Below, one piece after another: positions 46,901 through 56,003 of a stretch of 64,000 nucleotides of DNA (positions are counted from its first letter, which is position 1; every line of letters starts with the position of its first letter). Source of the stretch: Bacteroidota bacterium (GTDB lineage Bacteria > Bacteroidota > Ignavibacteria > Ignavibacteriales > Ignavibacteriaceae). Below the pieces are notes generated by a model. The model saw only the letters and a program-made list of their open reading frames with translations. It made no database searches and was not told the origin of the DNA. The stretch is taken from the NCBI GenBank assembly GCA_023475265.1, contig JAMCWE010000174.1:1-64000 (forward strand), read 5' to 3'. Made by a program: the position numbers and the translations under genes.

Positions 46901-47099
46901 TGAAGGGAAAATTGATCTTGTAATTAATATCCCGAAGAACGAAGAAAAATATGAACTTGATAATGATTATCTGATTCGAAGGAAAGCCGTTGATATGAAT
47001 GTTAATCTTATTACGAACATTCAAGTGGCGAAAAGATTTGTGAAGTCTTTATCCAAGATGCAAGATTTATCCGTTAAAAGTTGGGATGAATATAACTAA
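43911..47099 (+). CDS. carB: carbamoyl-phosphate synthase large subunit
   Basis: 1062 residues, normal length. It has two homologous ATP-grasp halves: first [23 protein letters not shown], second [20 protein letters not shown], each followed by a biotin-carboxylase-like ATP-grasp region ([26 protein letters not shown]). The C-terminal MGS-like allosteric domain (~930-1060) includes [15 protein letters not shown] and [10 protein letters not shown]. It makes carbamoyl phosphate from ammonia, bicarbonate and 2 ATP together with CarA. The ATGA overlap with carA indicates coupled translation. Confidence 0.96.
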   Translation: [1062 protein letters not shown]

Positions 47100-47123
47100 A
47101 CAAAACAATAACCGTAAACATGC

Positions 47124-47181
47124 TCTTGAACTTGAACTTAATCTTGAACTTCTAATTTGCAAATATTGGTCTAAGTTCAAG
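47124..47181 (+). repeat. CTTGAACTT direct and inverted repeats after carB
   Basis: Plus strand reads CTTGAACTTGAACTTAATCT and continues with another CTTGAACTT (47143-47151), then the inverse AAGTTCAAG at 47173-47181. The outer pair can form a 9-bp stem with a ~21-nt loop, followed by only a short T4. It may be a weak terminator for carAB. Confidence 0.4.
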
Positions 47182-47218
47182 AAGTTTTAGAATACAAGAA
47201 TTAATTTTTCAATTTAAA

Positions 47219-48361
47219 ATGGTATTATTTTTTTCTATTTTTTTTACTGTATATGCGGCGCTCAACTCTTACATCTTAATAAGAGGCTGGCAAGCTTTGG
47301 AAGGAAGTCCTCAACTTAGAATTCCTTATTTAATTTTATTTCTTATTTCTTCCCTTTCCTATATCGCGGCAAAACTCATGGAAAAAATTTTAGCGCCGCT
47401 GCTCTATGATATTCTACTCGGCATCGGCTCTTTCTGGTTTGCATTCATGGTTTATTTTTTATTATCAGTTTTATTAATTGATTTCGCCCGGCTTATTTTT
47501 TTGATTTTTCATTTTATGCCTGCGGTTATAAACCAAAATTATATTTTAGCAAAACAGATTACAGCTCTAATTGTTGTTGTCGTTGTTTCGATCGTTGTTC
47601 TTGCCGGCTACATCAATACGCAAATACTTTCGGTAAAAACTCTGAATCTGGATTTACGAAAAGGATCAAACAATTTAAATGAATTAAATGCTGTTATGAT
47701 TTCGGATATTCATCTCTCTCCGATAAACAACGGTCGTCATTTAAGAAAAATTGTCCAAAAAATTAATGAGTTAAATCCGGACATCATTTTAATCGCCGGA
47801 GATTTAGTAGACGATAAGGCAGAGACTTTAAGAAATAGAGACATCGGTTCATCTCTGCTTGATCTAAAATCAAAATTCGGTACTTATGCTATTATCGGCA
47901 ATCATGAATTTATTAATGGAGTAGAAGGCTGCGAAAAATATATTAGAGATTTTGGCATAACTCTTTTGCGAGATTCTTCGATTAAAATTGATAATTCATT
48001 TTTCTTAGTCGGAAGGGACGACCGAGCTATAAAACAATTTACCAAACAGGATAGAAAACCTTTAGAAGAATTGATGAAAGATGTGGATAAATCTCTTCCA
48101 ATTATTTTAATGGATCATACTCCTTTTGGTTTGGATGAAGCTGAAAAAAATAATATTGATCTTCAATTATCCGGACATACACATCACGGACAAATGTTTC
48201 CGGCTAATCTTATTACTAAAATGGTGTATGAATTAAGCTGGGGCTATTTGAAAAAAGGAAACACACAATATTATGTTTCATGCGGCGCCGGAACTTGGGG
48301 GCCACCGGTTAAGATTGGAAGCCCATCTGAAATTGTGAATTTGAAGATAAAATTCATTTAA
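47219..48361 (+). CDS. membrane-anchored metallophosphoesterase
   Basis: 380 residues. The N-terminal ~140 residues hold about four membrane helices. The C-terminal calcineurin-like domain (~150-375) shows all metal motifs in order: MISDIHLSP, IAGDLVDD, IGNHEF, and SGHTHHGQMFP. The layout matches YkuE/YaeI-type phosphoesterases, of which some cleave UDP-2,3-diacylglucosamine or related lipids; the substrate here is unknown. A bidirectional terminator follows the stop codon. Confidence 0.9.
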   Translation: MVLFFSIFFTVYAALNSYILIRGWQALEGSPQLRIPYLILFLISSLSYIAAKLMEKILAPLLYDILLGIGSFWFAFMVYFLLSVLLIDFARLIFLIFHFMPAVINQNYILAKQITALIVVVVVSIVVLAGYINTQILSVKTLNLDLRKGSNNLNELNAVMISDIHLSPINNGRHLRKIVQKINELNPDIILIAGDLVDDKAETLRNRDIGSSLLDLKSKFGTYAIIGNHEFINGVEGCEKYIRDFGITLLRDSSIKIDNSFFLVGRDDRAIKQFTKQDRKPLEELMKDVDKSLPIILMDHTPFGLDEAEKNNIDLQLSGHTHHGQMFPANLITKMVYELSWGYLKKGNTQYYVSCGAGTWGPPVKIGSPSEIVNLKIKFI

Positions 48362-48400
48362 AAAACAAACTCGATTTATTTTAAAATCGAGTTTGTTTTT
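48361..48400. terminator. bidirectional intrinsic terminator
   Basis: Perfect 17-nt arms AAAAACAAACTCGATTT and AAATCGAGTTTGTTTTT with a 6-nt ATTTTA loop. The A-run on the left and T-run on the right provide a U-tract for transcripts from either side. It lies between the convergent phosphoesterase (ending 48361) and the outer-membrane protein gene (ending 48423). Confidence 0.9.
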
Positions 48401-48422
48401 TCCAATTATTATTTACCTCTAA

Positions 48423-49316
48423 TTAAAATACGAACGTCAATCCAAATTTAAATTGATCATAAGAAAGCGGTGCAACAGTATCAAAAGGCCAATTCATTTT
48501 TTCTTGCCGCAGTTCGTAAATTCCATAAGAGAGAGCATTCTTCAAAACAAAATTCACAACCGGAACAGCATAAGGTGATGAATCAAGAATTTCGTTAACA
48601 AAACCATCGATTCCCCATTGCCCCGCGGCTTCTATCAGAGAACTTCCTACCCATTTCCAGAAAATATGTCTCGGGAAAATTATCGAACGTTGATACCCAG
48701 CTTCTAAAATTAAATTTGGAATTACCTTAAACCTTATTCCAGCTTCGCTGCTTGTTCCAAACCGGAATGAATCATTATAAAGATTTGTAGTTCCCTGGTC
48801 GTTCGCCGTCAATGGATTGTCTTTCATCCTCAATCTCGACCATTCAAAAGAATAAGTATGATAAGGAATAATTGCTGCCGACCCTAATTCATATCCATAA
48901 CCTGAAGCTCTGCCGAATCCAAATCTCCACAAATCAGTTTTAAGGTCAGAACTGTTTGATGAACCGCCGGACAAATTAGTTGAGATATTACTTATATAAA
49001 AATATTTGTAATTATAATCGAGAATGTTCTCTTCAACATCATTATTATTTTCGTGAGTGTAACCTAATTTTAATTCAAGCAAATTTGGTTTTGCAAAATT
49101 TTCATCAAAATTTTTCGTACTTAATTTTGAAAGTCCGTAGTTTAAAGAAATTGTTGGCTTACCTTTAAACTCATCATGGAACATCATAAATCTAAAACGA
49201 TGATGATGCTTCCAACCATTATTGTTGTTATTGGTCGAATCATCTTCTTGTGCAAAGTTATAAGCAACACTTACCAAACTAAGAATTATTATGAACAATA
49301 TTTTTTTGTTAAACAT
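48423..49316 (-). CDS. predicted outer-membrane beta-barrel protein
   Basis: 297 residues. A signal peptide is clear (KKILFIIILSLVSVAYNFAQ, cleavage after about residue 22). The mature chain starts with an acidic, Asn/His-rich stretch and then has alternating aromatic strands, ending in QFKFGLTFVF, a typical barrel C-terminus with terminal Phe. No family is recognised. ATG at 49316 is preceded by AGGAGG, the best ribosome-binding site in the window, so it is probably well expressed. Confidence 0.75.
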   Translation of the reverse strand: MFNKKILFIIILSLVSVAYNFAQEDDSTNNNNNGWKHHHRFRFMMFHDEFKGKPTISLNYGLSKLSTKNFDENFAKPNLLELKLGYTHENNNDVEENILDYNYKYFYISNISTNLSGGSSNSSDLKTDLWRFGFGRASGYGYELGSAAIIPYHTYSFEWSRLRMKDNPLTANDQGTTNLYNDSFRFGTSSEAGIRFKVIPNLILEAGYQRSIIFPRHIFWKWVGSSLIEAAGQWGIDGFVNEILDSSPYAVPVVNFVLKNALSYGIYELRQEKMNWPFDTVAPLSYDQFKFGLTFVF

Positions 49317-49658
49317 TTGATCCTCCTATTAAATATAAAAGACAATTATTAGAATGTGAAAACCTAACTACAATCATTGTGCCGAATTGATTATAACAAT
49401 TATGAATGATAAACTAAACTTGAATAATATTGATGAACAATTTCTTATACACACCATTTATTTTTGTAAACATTGTTTGGAATATTACCTTTAAGCTTTT
49501 CATTTTTGACTTATTATTTTTCTAAAAAGTTACTTCAAATGTAATTTATCCTTCAAATCATGATAACTAATTTTGGTTGAACAGTAAAAAATGCTGAAGT
49601 GCGGCTAGGGAGAATGATTTTCGAACTAACTTTTGGCTAAATTATTAGGAAGATATTA
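49317..49658. other. 342-bp gap, promoter of the outer-membrane protein gene
   Basis: AT-rich, with no coding frame of note. It includes the AGGAGG site for the downstream gene and a single TGGCTA half-site at 49634-49639. No hairpin with T-run was seen after the CHASE2-AAA+ gene, so readthrough from that operon is possible. Confidence 0.4.
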
Positions 49659-52121
49659 TTAACTGATTTGTCGTTGAATAATTTCGTCAAGATAATAATG
49701 AAATTTATGCGGGAGGTTTTTGTACTTAGATGCAAATTTGATTTTTATATTTTCAAAATCTTTTAGTTGAAGCTCGTTTAAATCATTCTCAATATTTTTT
49801 AGAAATGTTTGAAGTTTAATTCTTACGCGTTCATTAACTTCTTCATCAGCAGTCAATGAAATTACATTCACCGATTTTTCAAAATCATAATTGTTCTCAA
49901 CAAAAACCTTGAGCGAATAACCGCGGAAATTTTCTGAAATAACTGTCCGGTTTAAATTGCCAAGCTCTTTTGCAGTCTCTATAATTGATGATCTTGTGAA
50001 TTTTTTATTTCGTAAAGATTCGATTACAATATCTTCAAAATTAAATTTACTATCCTTTACAATTTCTTCCGGCAAATCAGAAAGCTGAATTAATTTTCTT
50101 TCAACAGACTGCGCAAAAATAACAGAACGTTTAATAACAGCTTCCAGTTCCCTTACATTTCCTTTCCATTCGTATTTTAACAATGCTTCCAGAACTGCTT
50201 TTGACAATTTAATTTCCCCGCCTTCTTTAGTTAAAAATTTCCGCGCCAAAATTTCAATATCTTCTTTCCTTTCTTTTAAAGGCGGCAATTCAATTTTTAT
50301 TACGTTCAACCGGTAATAAAGATCTTCACGAAATTTTTTCTCTTTCACAAAAGCTTCCAGCTGTCGATTTGTCGCGGCAACAATTCTAACATCAGCATGA
50401 AAAGTTTTTGATGAGCCAACTTTTTCATAATCACCGGTTTGAATAACTCGTAATAACTTCACCTGAAAATTTTCAGACGTTTCAGCAATTTCATCGAGAA
50501 AAATAGTGCCTTTATTTGCTGCTTCAAACCTGCCTATCTTATCAGTTACAGCGCCGGTGAAAGCGCCTTTCACATGTCCGAATAATTCACTTTCTAATAA
50601 CGTATCTGATAGAGCGCCGCAATTGACCGCAACAAAATTATTTTTGTTTCTTTCGCTTTGTGTATGAATTGCTTTTGCAACTAATTCTTTACCCGTTCCG
50701 CTTTCGCCCAAGATTAAAATGTTAGCATTACCTTTGGAAACTTTTTTAATTGTATCTACAATATTTGTCATTGCTTTAGAACGATAAGTAATACCCTCAA
50801 ATTCTTTTTCTTCGCCATCAAACAAAACAATTGCTTCTTTTTTATCAGCTTCGTTTTCCCTGAGCTTTTCAATGTCTGCTTTCAAGGATTTTATTTTATC
50901 AACTATAGAATACGATCCATCTTCGCCTGATAAATTTAATTCTTTCTGAAGCCTTTCAAGTTCGTATTCTTTTTTTGCCAGCAAATTCTTTAAAAGAATC
51001 GCCTCATCTTTTACTCCTTTCAATTGAATTTTATCTTCAGTGAGAGCAAAGATCAAGTCAGCTACGGCGGTTAACAGAAATGGAATTAAAAAGAATGAAT
51101 ATGAAAGTTCAATATTTAAAATCGAATATAGACTGAATGTAAAAATTAAAAACAGAATGAAAGTGGAAATATTAAAATTTAAAGCTTTTATTTTTAATTT
51201 CTTTTCCTGAACAAACAATAAGATAAGAATTAAGATGACAAAAATTATTTTTGAAATGGCTATAAAATTATCGTTCAACCACCGATGATGGAGTATATTA
51301 TCAAGTGCAAAAGCGTGAATAGCAAATCCCGGCATGTTATTATCAAAAGTAGTATTAAATTCGGAAGAAATCTGCGGATCGCTAATACCGATAATTACTA
51401 TTTTATCTTTTAATGATTGAAGGCTTTCGGAATTATTATTTACTGCTTGGAAAAAATTTAGGAGAGAATATCTTTGGAACTTATTCCATGATGATATAAA
51501 ATTAATTTTAAGTTCCTGGTCATCTTTAACAAAATAATTTTCTCCGGCAAGTTGAAGCGAAAAAGCTTTAATAACAGATTTACCATCATGAATAATCAGC
51601 GGGATCTGAATTCCGTTTTCATCAAAATAATTTAGATGACCGGTTTTAATATTGTCGTCTAATAATTTTGGACTTGGATAACTTAAAGAATCAGTTGAAA
51701 ATTTCCCGTCCAGATAAGTAACATTCCCGGCAACGGAGCTCAAAACCACATTGCCTGAATTTTCAATCACTTTAGTAACGAGATTATCATAAAGAGTTTG
51801 AGTTACAAATTTTGCGCTTAAAAAAACTTCAAGCCCAATGGATTTAACTTTATAATCTGATAGGTTTTTAATTAGGAGAGCATAATAACTTCTTTTTAAC
51901 GGCCAATAGCCGAGGTTGTCTATGTCCGAAGCTGAAATGTCAATTAGAACTATATTTGTATCAGGCTGCTGCTGGCCATGCAATAAAGTAAAACTAGTTT
52001 CAATATTTTTATCAACAAATTTTTCGGGTTCCAGGAAAAAAGATAAAATTAAAATAGATAAAACCGCCAGAAATAATTTGACAAAAAACTTGTTTCTAAC
52101 CAGAGATTGAAAGTTTGTCAT
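49659..52121 (-). CDS. CHASE2 membrane sensor fused to sigma-54-activating AAA+ domain
   Basis: 820 residues. A membrane helix at ~12-30 leads into an extracytoplasmic CHASE2 sensor (~40-285; IVLIDISASDIDNLGYWPLKR, IVIIGISDPQ). About three more helices lie at ~287-303, ~318-336 and ~342-362, then a coiled coil at ~370-425. The NtrC-type AAA+ domain (~445-680) has Walker A GESGTGKE (472-479), the sigma-54-contacting loop GAFTGA (519-524), Walker B TIFLDEIAE and R-finger segment LYYRLNVI. The C-terminus (~690-820) may contain an HTH (TRSSIIETAKELGNLNRTVI) but is not a standard Fis domain. A membrane-tethered enhancer-binding protein responding to an envelope signal is the direct reading. Confidence 0.9.
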   Translation of the reverse strand: MTNFQSLVRNKFFVKLFLAVLSILILSFFLEPEKFVDKNIETSFTLLHGQQQPDTNIVLIDISASDIDNLGYWPLKRSYYALLIKNLSDYKVKSIGLEVFLSAKFVTQTLYDNLVTKVIENSGNVVLSSVAGNVTYLDGKFSTDSLSYPSPKLLDDNIKTGHLNYFDENGIQIPLIIHDGKSVIKAFSLQLAGENYFVKDDQELKINFISSWNKFQRYSLLNFFQAVNNNSESLQSLKDKIVIIGISDPQISSEFNTTFDNNMPGFAIHAFALDNILHHRWLNDNFIAISKIIFVILILILLFVQEKKLKIKALNFNISTFILFLIFTFSLYSILNIELSYSFFLIPFLLTAVADLIFALTEDKIQLKGVKDEAILLKNLLAKKEYELERLQKELNLSGEDGSYSIVDKIKSLKADIEKLRENEADKKEAIVLFDGEEKEFEGITYRSKAMTNIVDTIKKVSKGNANILILGESGTGKELVAKAIHTQSERNKNNFVAVNCGALSDTLLESELFGHVKGAFTGAVTDKIGRFEAANKGTIFLDEIAETSENFQVKLLRVIQTGDYEKVGSSKTFHADVRIVAATNRQLEAFVKEKKFREDLYYRLNVIKIELPPLKERKEDIEILARKFLTKEGGEIKLSKAVLEALLKYEWKGNVRELEAVIKRSVIFAQSVERKLIQLSDLPEEIVKDSKFNFEDIVIESLRNKKFTRSSIIETAKELGNLNRTVISENFRGYSLKVFVENNYDFEKSVNVISLTADEEVNERVRIKLQTFLKNIENDLNELQLKDFENIKIKFASKYKNLPHKFHYYLDEIIQRQIS

Positions 52122-52148
52122 AAGTTCTTCGAATTATGCTAAGGTTTT

Positions 52149-53525
52149 TTAAAGGATGAACTTACTCAAGTCCCTGTTCTTAACAATGCTATCTAATTTC
52201 TGCTTAACAAACTTTGCGGTGATCTTTACTTTTTCGCTCGGAATTTTATCAGGTGCATCAAAAAGAATTTCGTCAAGCAAAGTTGTTAAAATTGTGTGCA
52301 GTCTTCTGGCTCCGATATTTTCTACCTGCTCGTTTACTTCAGATGCTATCCGTGCAATTTCTCTTATTGCATCGGGAGTAAATTCTAATTTCATTCCTTC
52401 AGTTTCGAGAAGAGCGTTGTACTGTTTGAGCAACGCATTTTCCGGCATGGTTAAGATTTTAACAAAATCTTCTTGGCTGAGACTTTTTAATTCAACACGA
52501 ATCGGGAAACGGCCTTGAAGTTCCGGAATTAAATCAGAAGGTTTAGAAACATGAAAAGCGCCGGAAGCAATGAACAATACATGATCGGTTTTTACAACGC
52601 CATATTTAGTATTAACATTTGATCCTTCAACAATCGGCAGCAAATCTCTTTGAACACCTTCACGGGAAACATCCGGCCCTTGTCCTTTTCCTCCGCCTGC
52701 AACTTTATCAATTTCATCTATAAAAATAATTCCGGAATCTTGAACTCTATCGATAGCTTCTTTCTGAACAGCTTCCATATCAATTAATTTTTGCGCTTCA
52801 TCCTGTGCAATTATTTTTCTTGCTTCAGAGATTGATGTTTTTCTCTTCTTTTTTTTCTTCGGCATTATGTTGCCCATAATTTCCTGGAAATTAATTCCAA
52901 GATCATCCAAGCCAAATGGTCCTAATACCTGCATACCTATTGAGTTTTGTGAGTTGGCATCAAACTCAACCATCTTATCATTCATCTCTCCGCTTTTTAA
53001 TTTCTGCTTCATCCACTCGCGAGTTTTCTGATTCTGAAACGATTCTCCATTTGTTTCACCTTCAGTATTTTCTGTTAAACCTACAGATTTTTTTACAGGC
53101 GGAATTAATAGATCAAGAATTTTTTCATCAGCAAGTTCTTCGGCGTGAGATTGAATTTGCGCAGTCTTTTCAGACTTTACCATATTCACAGCGTAATCAG
53201 CAAGATCTCGAATCATAGATTCTACATCTCTGCCGACATAACCAACTTCTGTAAACTTGGAAGCTTCAACTTTAATAAACGGTGCTTCTGCTAGCTTTGC
53301 AAGTCTTCTGGCAATTTCTGTTTTACCAACACCTGTGGGACCAATTAAAATTATATTATTTGGTAAAATTTCTTCCCGTAATTCCGGCGGTACCTGTTGC
53401 CTTCGCCATCTATTTCGTAAAGCAATTGCCACAGCACGTTTTGCTTCAGTTTGACCGATTATATATTTATCAAGTTCATTTACTATTTGAGAAGGTGTAA
53501 ATGCCTTCATCGATTTATTTTTCAT
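52149..53525 (-). CDS. hslU: ATP-dependent protease ATPase subunit HslU
   Basis: About 458 residues, typical. It starts [25 protein letters not shown]. Walker A is [14 protein letters not shown] and Walker [11 protein letters not shown]. The intermediate (I) domain spans roughly 110-240, and the C-terminal end is [19 protein letters not shown], whose last residues insert into HslV. ATG at 53525 is preferred over a TTG five codons earlier. It unfolds substrates for HslV. It lies 17 bp after the hslV stop and 27 bp before the CHASE2-AAA+ gene. Confidence 0.96.
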   Translation of the reverse strand: MKNKSMKAFTPSQIVNELDKYIIGQTEAKRAVAIALRNRWRRQQVPPELREEILPNNIILIGPTGVGKTEIARRLAKLAEAPFIKVEASKFTEVGYVGRDVESMIRDLADYAVNMVKSEKTAQIQSHAEELADEKILDLLIPPVKKSVGLTENTEGETNGESFQNQKTREWMKQKLKSGEMNDKMVEFDANSQNSIGMQVLGPFGLDDLGINFQEIMGNIMPKKKKKRKTSISEARKIIAQDEAQKLIDMEAVQKEAIDRVQDSGIIFIDEIDKVAGGGKGQGPDVSREGVQRDLLPIVEGSNVNTKYGVVKTDHVLFIASGAFHVSKPSDLIPELQGRFPIRVELKSLSQEDFVKILTMPENALLKQYNALLETEGMKLEFTPDAIREIARIASEVNEQVENIGARRLHTILTTLLDEILFDAPDKIPSEKVKITAKFVKQKLDSIVKNRDLSKFIL

Positions 53526-53542
53526 ATTCTTCTTCAGCAATT

Positions 53543-54079
53543 TTATAAGACTTCAACATTTATTTTATCATTTGTATAAATACAAATTTCCGAGGCCGTT
53601 TTCAAAGATTCTTCTACAATTTCTTTTGCAGAAAGCTTGCTATATTTTTTCAGCATTCTTGCTGCTGAAAGCGCATACATTCCTCCGGATCCAATAGCAA
53701 CTATTTGATCATCGGGTTCAATTACATCACCATTACCTGAAATGATTAGTGCTTTGTCGTTAGTTACAACGGCTAACATTGCTTCAAGCTTCCGTAAATA
53801 TTTATCAGTTCGCCAATCCTTTGCCAATTCTACCGCAGCTCTGTTTACATTACCGCGATACTGTTCAAGTTTGTCTTCAAATCTTTCCATCAGTGTAAAA
53901 GCATCCGCAGAAGCGCCGGCAAATCCGCATAATGCTTTTCCGTTATTTAGCTTTCTAATTTTACTTGCATTATGCTTCATTATTGTATTTCCGAGTGTAA
54001 CCTGGCCATCGCCGCCAATTGCTGATTCTCCGTTATGCACAACTCCCAAAATAGTTGTTGCGTGAATTGTATTTTCCAT
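53543..54079 (-). CDS. hslV: ATP-dependent protease proteolytic subunit HslV
   Basis: 178 residues from ATG 54079. It begins [23 protein letters not shown]. The catalytic Thr is the first T of the TTILG motif, so a seven-residue propeptide must be removed, as in the HATTI-type HslV/ClpQ relatives rather than in E. coli, where Thr follows Met. [22 protein letters not shown] and [16 protein letters not shown] are family signatures. GGAG upstream supports this start; a start at 54148 would add 23 unrelated residues. It forms the double-ring protease with HslU, whose gene follows. Confidence 0.95.
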   Translation of the reverse strand: MENTIHATTILGVVHNGESAIGGDGQVTLGNTIMKHNASKIRKLNNGKALCGFAGASADAFTLMERFEDKLEQYRGNVNRAAVELAKDWRTDKYLRKLEAMLAVVTNDKALIISGNGDVIEPDDQIVAIGSGGMYALSAARMLKKYSKLSAKEIVEESLKTASEICIYTNDKINVEVL

Positions 54080-54168
54080 CTTTCTACTCCGAGGTTCAAA
54101 CAGATTAATAAAATTATAAGCTTCTATAATCTTAATATAATATTTCAAAAATATTTTAAATTAACTCT

Positions 54169-55995
54169 TTAAGGTACAACTTTTTTTTCATCTATCCACG
54201 GTTTATACCATTCAACAAAAGGAAGCGTGACGGGTACAGCCGTAATTCTTCCGCCAAATCCCATGTACCGGTATGCATACATATTAAAATCATTAACTTG
54301 GATTGAAGATAAATAATTTTGATTTATCGAAACACCATATTTGTTTGCAAGATTTACTGTATAATTAATAAAAAATTCACTTCGCTTTTTGCCTAAAAGT
54401 TCTTTCGTTAATTCACTTCTCATTTCTTCAAAAGGTTTGCTGGGTTTTTCATCTTTTTCTTTTTTCCCAATTAATTTGAACAACGAATAACCGTTCGGAG
54501 TTTTCAATGGTCCATAAATTTCACCTATTTTCATTTTAGCGGCAATCTTTCCTATCTCATCATACATAGTTGATGGGAAAAAGCCAAACTCACCGCCTTT
54601 GCTGCGAGTCCATAATCTTTTTGTATGAATTGAAGCAAGCTTTCCGAAGTCTGCGCCATTGCTAAGTTCATTCAAAACTTGATGAATAACTTCCAAACTA
54701 TCCGTTAGAATTTCCTGAATATTAACCTGGATATCATTTGGATTTTTTTCTTTCCCGATTCCATTATAATAATTTCGGACCTCAACATTTGTGACTTTGA
54801 TTGAATCTATAAATTTATCTTTTAGCAGCTGAGCTAGATAATTATCGCGCCACATATTTATTGATGATTGAACTTCAGGTAAGTTTTCCAAACCTCGTCT
54901 ATAACCTTCTCTTGCCAATAATTCATCTTCTACTATTTGTTTTATCCGCGCATTTAATTTTGCATTTATAATTTCCGGACTTACTTCTCTTGAGTAGAAG
55001 CCTTCAAAAGCAAAGTATCTTAAAAAATCTTTAACTGTGAATGGGTTATTTTCAAACTTTATAAAAATTTTATTAAGCGTATCAGGACCAAAATCTTTTT
55101 CAACTTGTAAAAAGTCTTCAGGTTTAAGATACACATTTACGCTATCCGGGATCTTTTCTCTAATTTTTTTTTCTTGAAGAATCGATGTAAATTTTTCTGA
55201 AATCCTCCGGGAAATTTCCGGATCTATCGGGGCTTGTTTGCCTGTAAAAAATCTTCTTAAAAATTCTTCCCCCAACTTTGCAGCTTTTTCATTTTCTAAT
55301 TCTTGCTTTGCTGATTTCACTTCACTAGCTAGATTCTCAGAAGTAAATGAAGTTTCATTTATGTTATTAACATGAAAAATAAACCAGCCTGCTTTTGATT
55401 TTACCGGAGGTGTGTATTGTCCTTTTGATAAATTAAACAAAGTATCTTCAATAGCTTTTTGGAATTCTCCATGCTCAACTTCAATTGATTTTTCTTTTTC
55501 ATCATTTTGCATTTGAAGAGAATTAAATTGTAATCCATTTTTTAATTTTGCATACGACTTAAATATTTCTGTTGAATCAGTTGAGTACAAAGTTTTTACT
55601 TCAAGCTTTGAAAAATGCTTTTTTAATTCATGAATAATTTCCTGATCTGTAATTTCAATTTTATTCATTACCTCAATTTTATAAAGCGCATCTCTAACAA
55701 ACATATCTTCTAAAGCTTTGAAAGTAGTTTTCATTATTTCCGTGGTATCTAAGCCTAGCTTAGATGCATCGAGCGACCAAAGCTTTTCTGCAATTAATGA
55801 GTATAGAAGATCTTCTTTTTTTGAATAGTGGTTATCTTCGTTTTTATAGACTTGAGGTGTTAATTCAAATCGTTCTTTAAAAATATTTCCGGTCATATTA
55901 TCAGGGCCAATTTTTGCAAGGATAGTATCTTGCTGCGCAAAAAGGATGGAATTGATAAACAGGAAAAAGATCAAACAACTAAATAATTTTTTCAT
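54169..55995 (-). CDS. parvulin-type peptidyl-prolyl isomerase (SurA/PpiD-like)
   Basis: 608 residues. A signal peptide covers ~1-20 (LFSCLIFFLFINSILFAQ). Helical SurA-like regions lie on both sides of a parvulin domain at ~415-520 (VNIQEILTDSLEVIHQVLNEL, SKGGEFGFFPSTMYDEIG, GPLKTPNGYSLFKLIG). A second, less conserved rotamase-like segment appears at ~115-215 (IKKHFSKLEVKTLYST-like region). It probably assists folding of outer-membrane proteins in the periplasm. It lies 8 bp after the ICMT-like gene and about 90 bp before hslV, joining periplasmic folding to cytoplasmic proteolysis in one gene row. Confidence 0.85.
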   Translation of the reverse strand: MKKLFSCLIFFLFINSILFAQQDTILAKIGPDNMTGNIFKERFELTPQVYKNEDNHYSKKEDLLYSLIAEKLWSLDASKLGLDTTEIMKTTFKALEDMFVRDALYKIEVMNKIEITDQEIIHELKKHFSKLEVKTLYSTDSTEIFKSYAKLKNGLQFNSLQMQNDEKEKSIEVEHGEFQKAIEDTLFNLSKGQYTPPVKSKAGWFIFHVNNINETSFTSENLASEVKSAKQELENEKAAKLGEEFLRRFFTGKQAPIDPEISRRISEKFTSILQEKKIREKIPDSVNVYLKPEDFLQVEKDFGPDTLNKIFIKFENNPFTVKDFLRYFAFEGFYSREVSPEIINAKLNARIKQIVEDELLAREGYRRGLENLPEVQSSINMWRDNYLAQLLKDKFIDSIKVTNVEVRNYYNGIGKEKNPNDIQVNIQEILTDSLEVIHQVLNELSNGADFGKLASIHTKRLWTRSKGGEFGFFPSTMYDEIGKIAAKMKIGEIYGPLKTPNGYSLFKLIGKKEKDEKPSKPFEEMRSELTKELLGKKRSEFFINYTVNLANKYGVSINQNYLSSIQVNDFNMYAYRYMGFGGRITAVPVTLPFVEWYKPWIDEKKVVP

Positions 55996-56003
55996 AAAAT
56001 ATT

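Noticed and set aside
47124-47181. CTTGAACTT repeats as a CRISPR array
   Set aside because: Units are 9-12 bp, partly overlapping and without spacers of even length.
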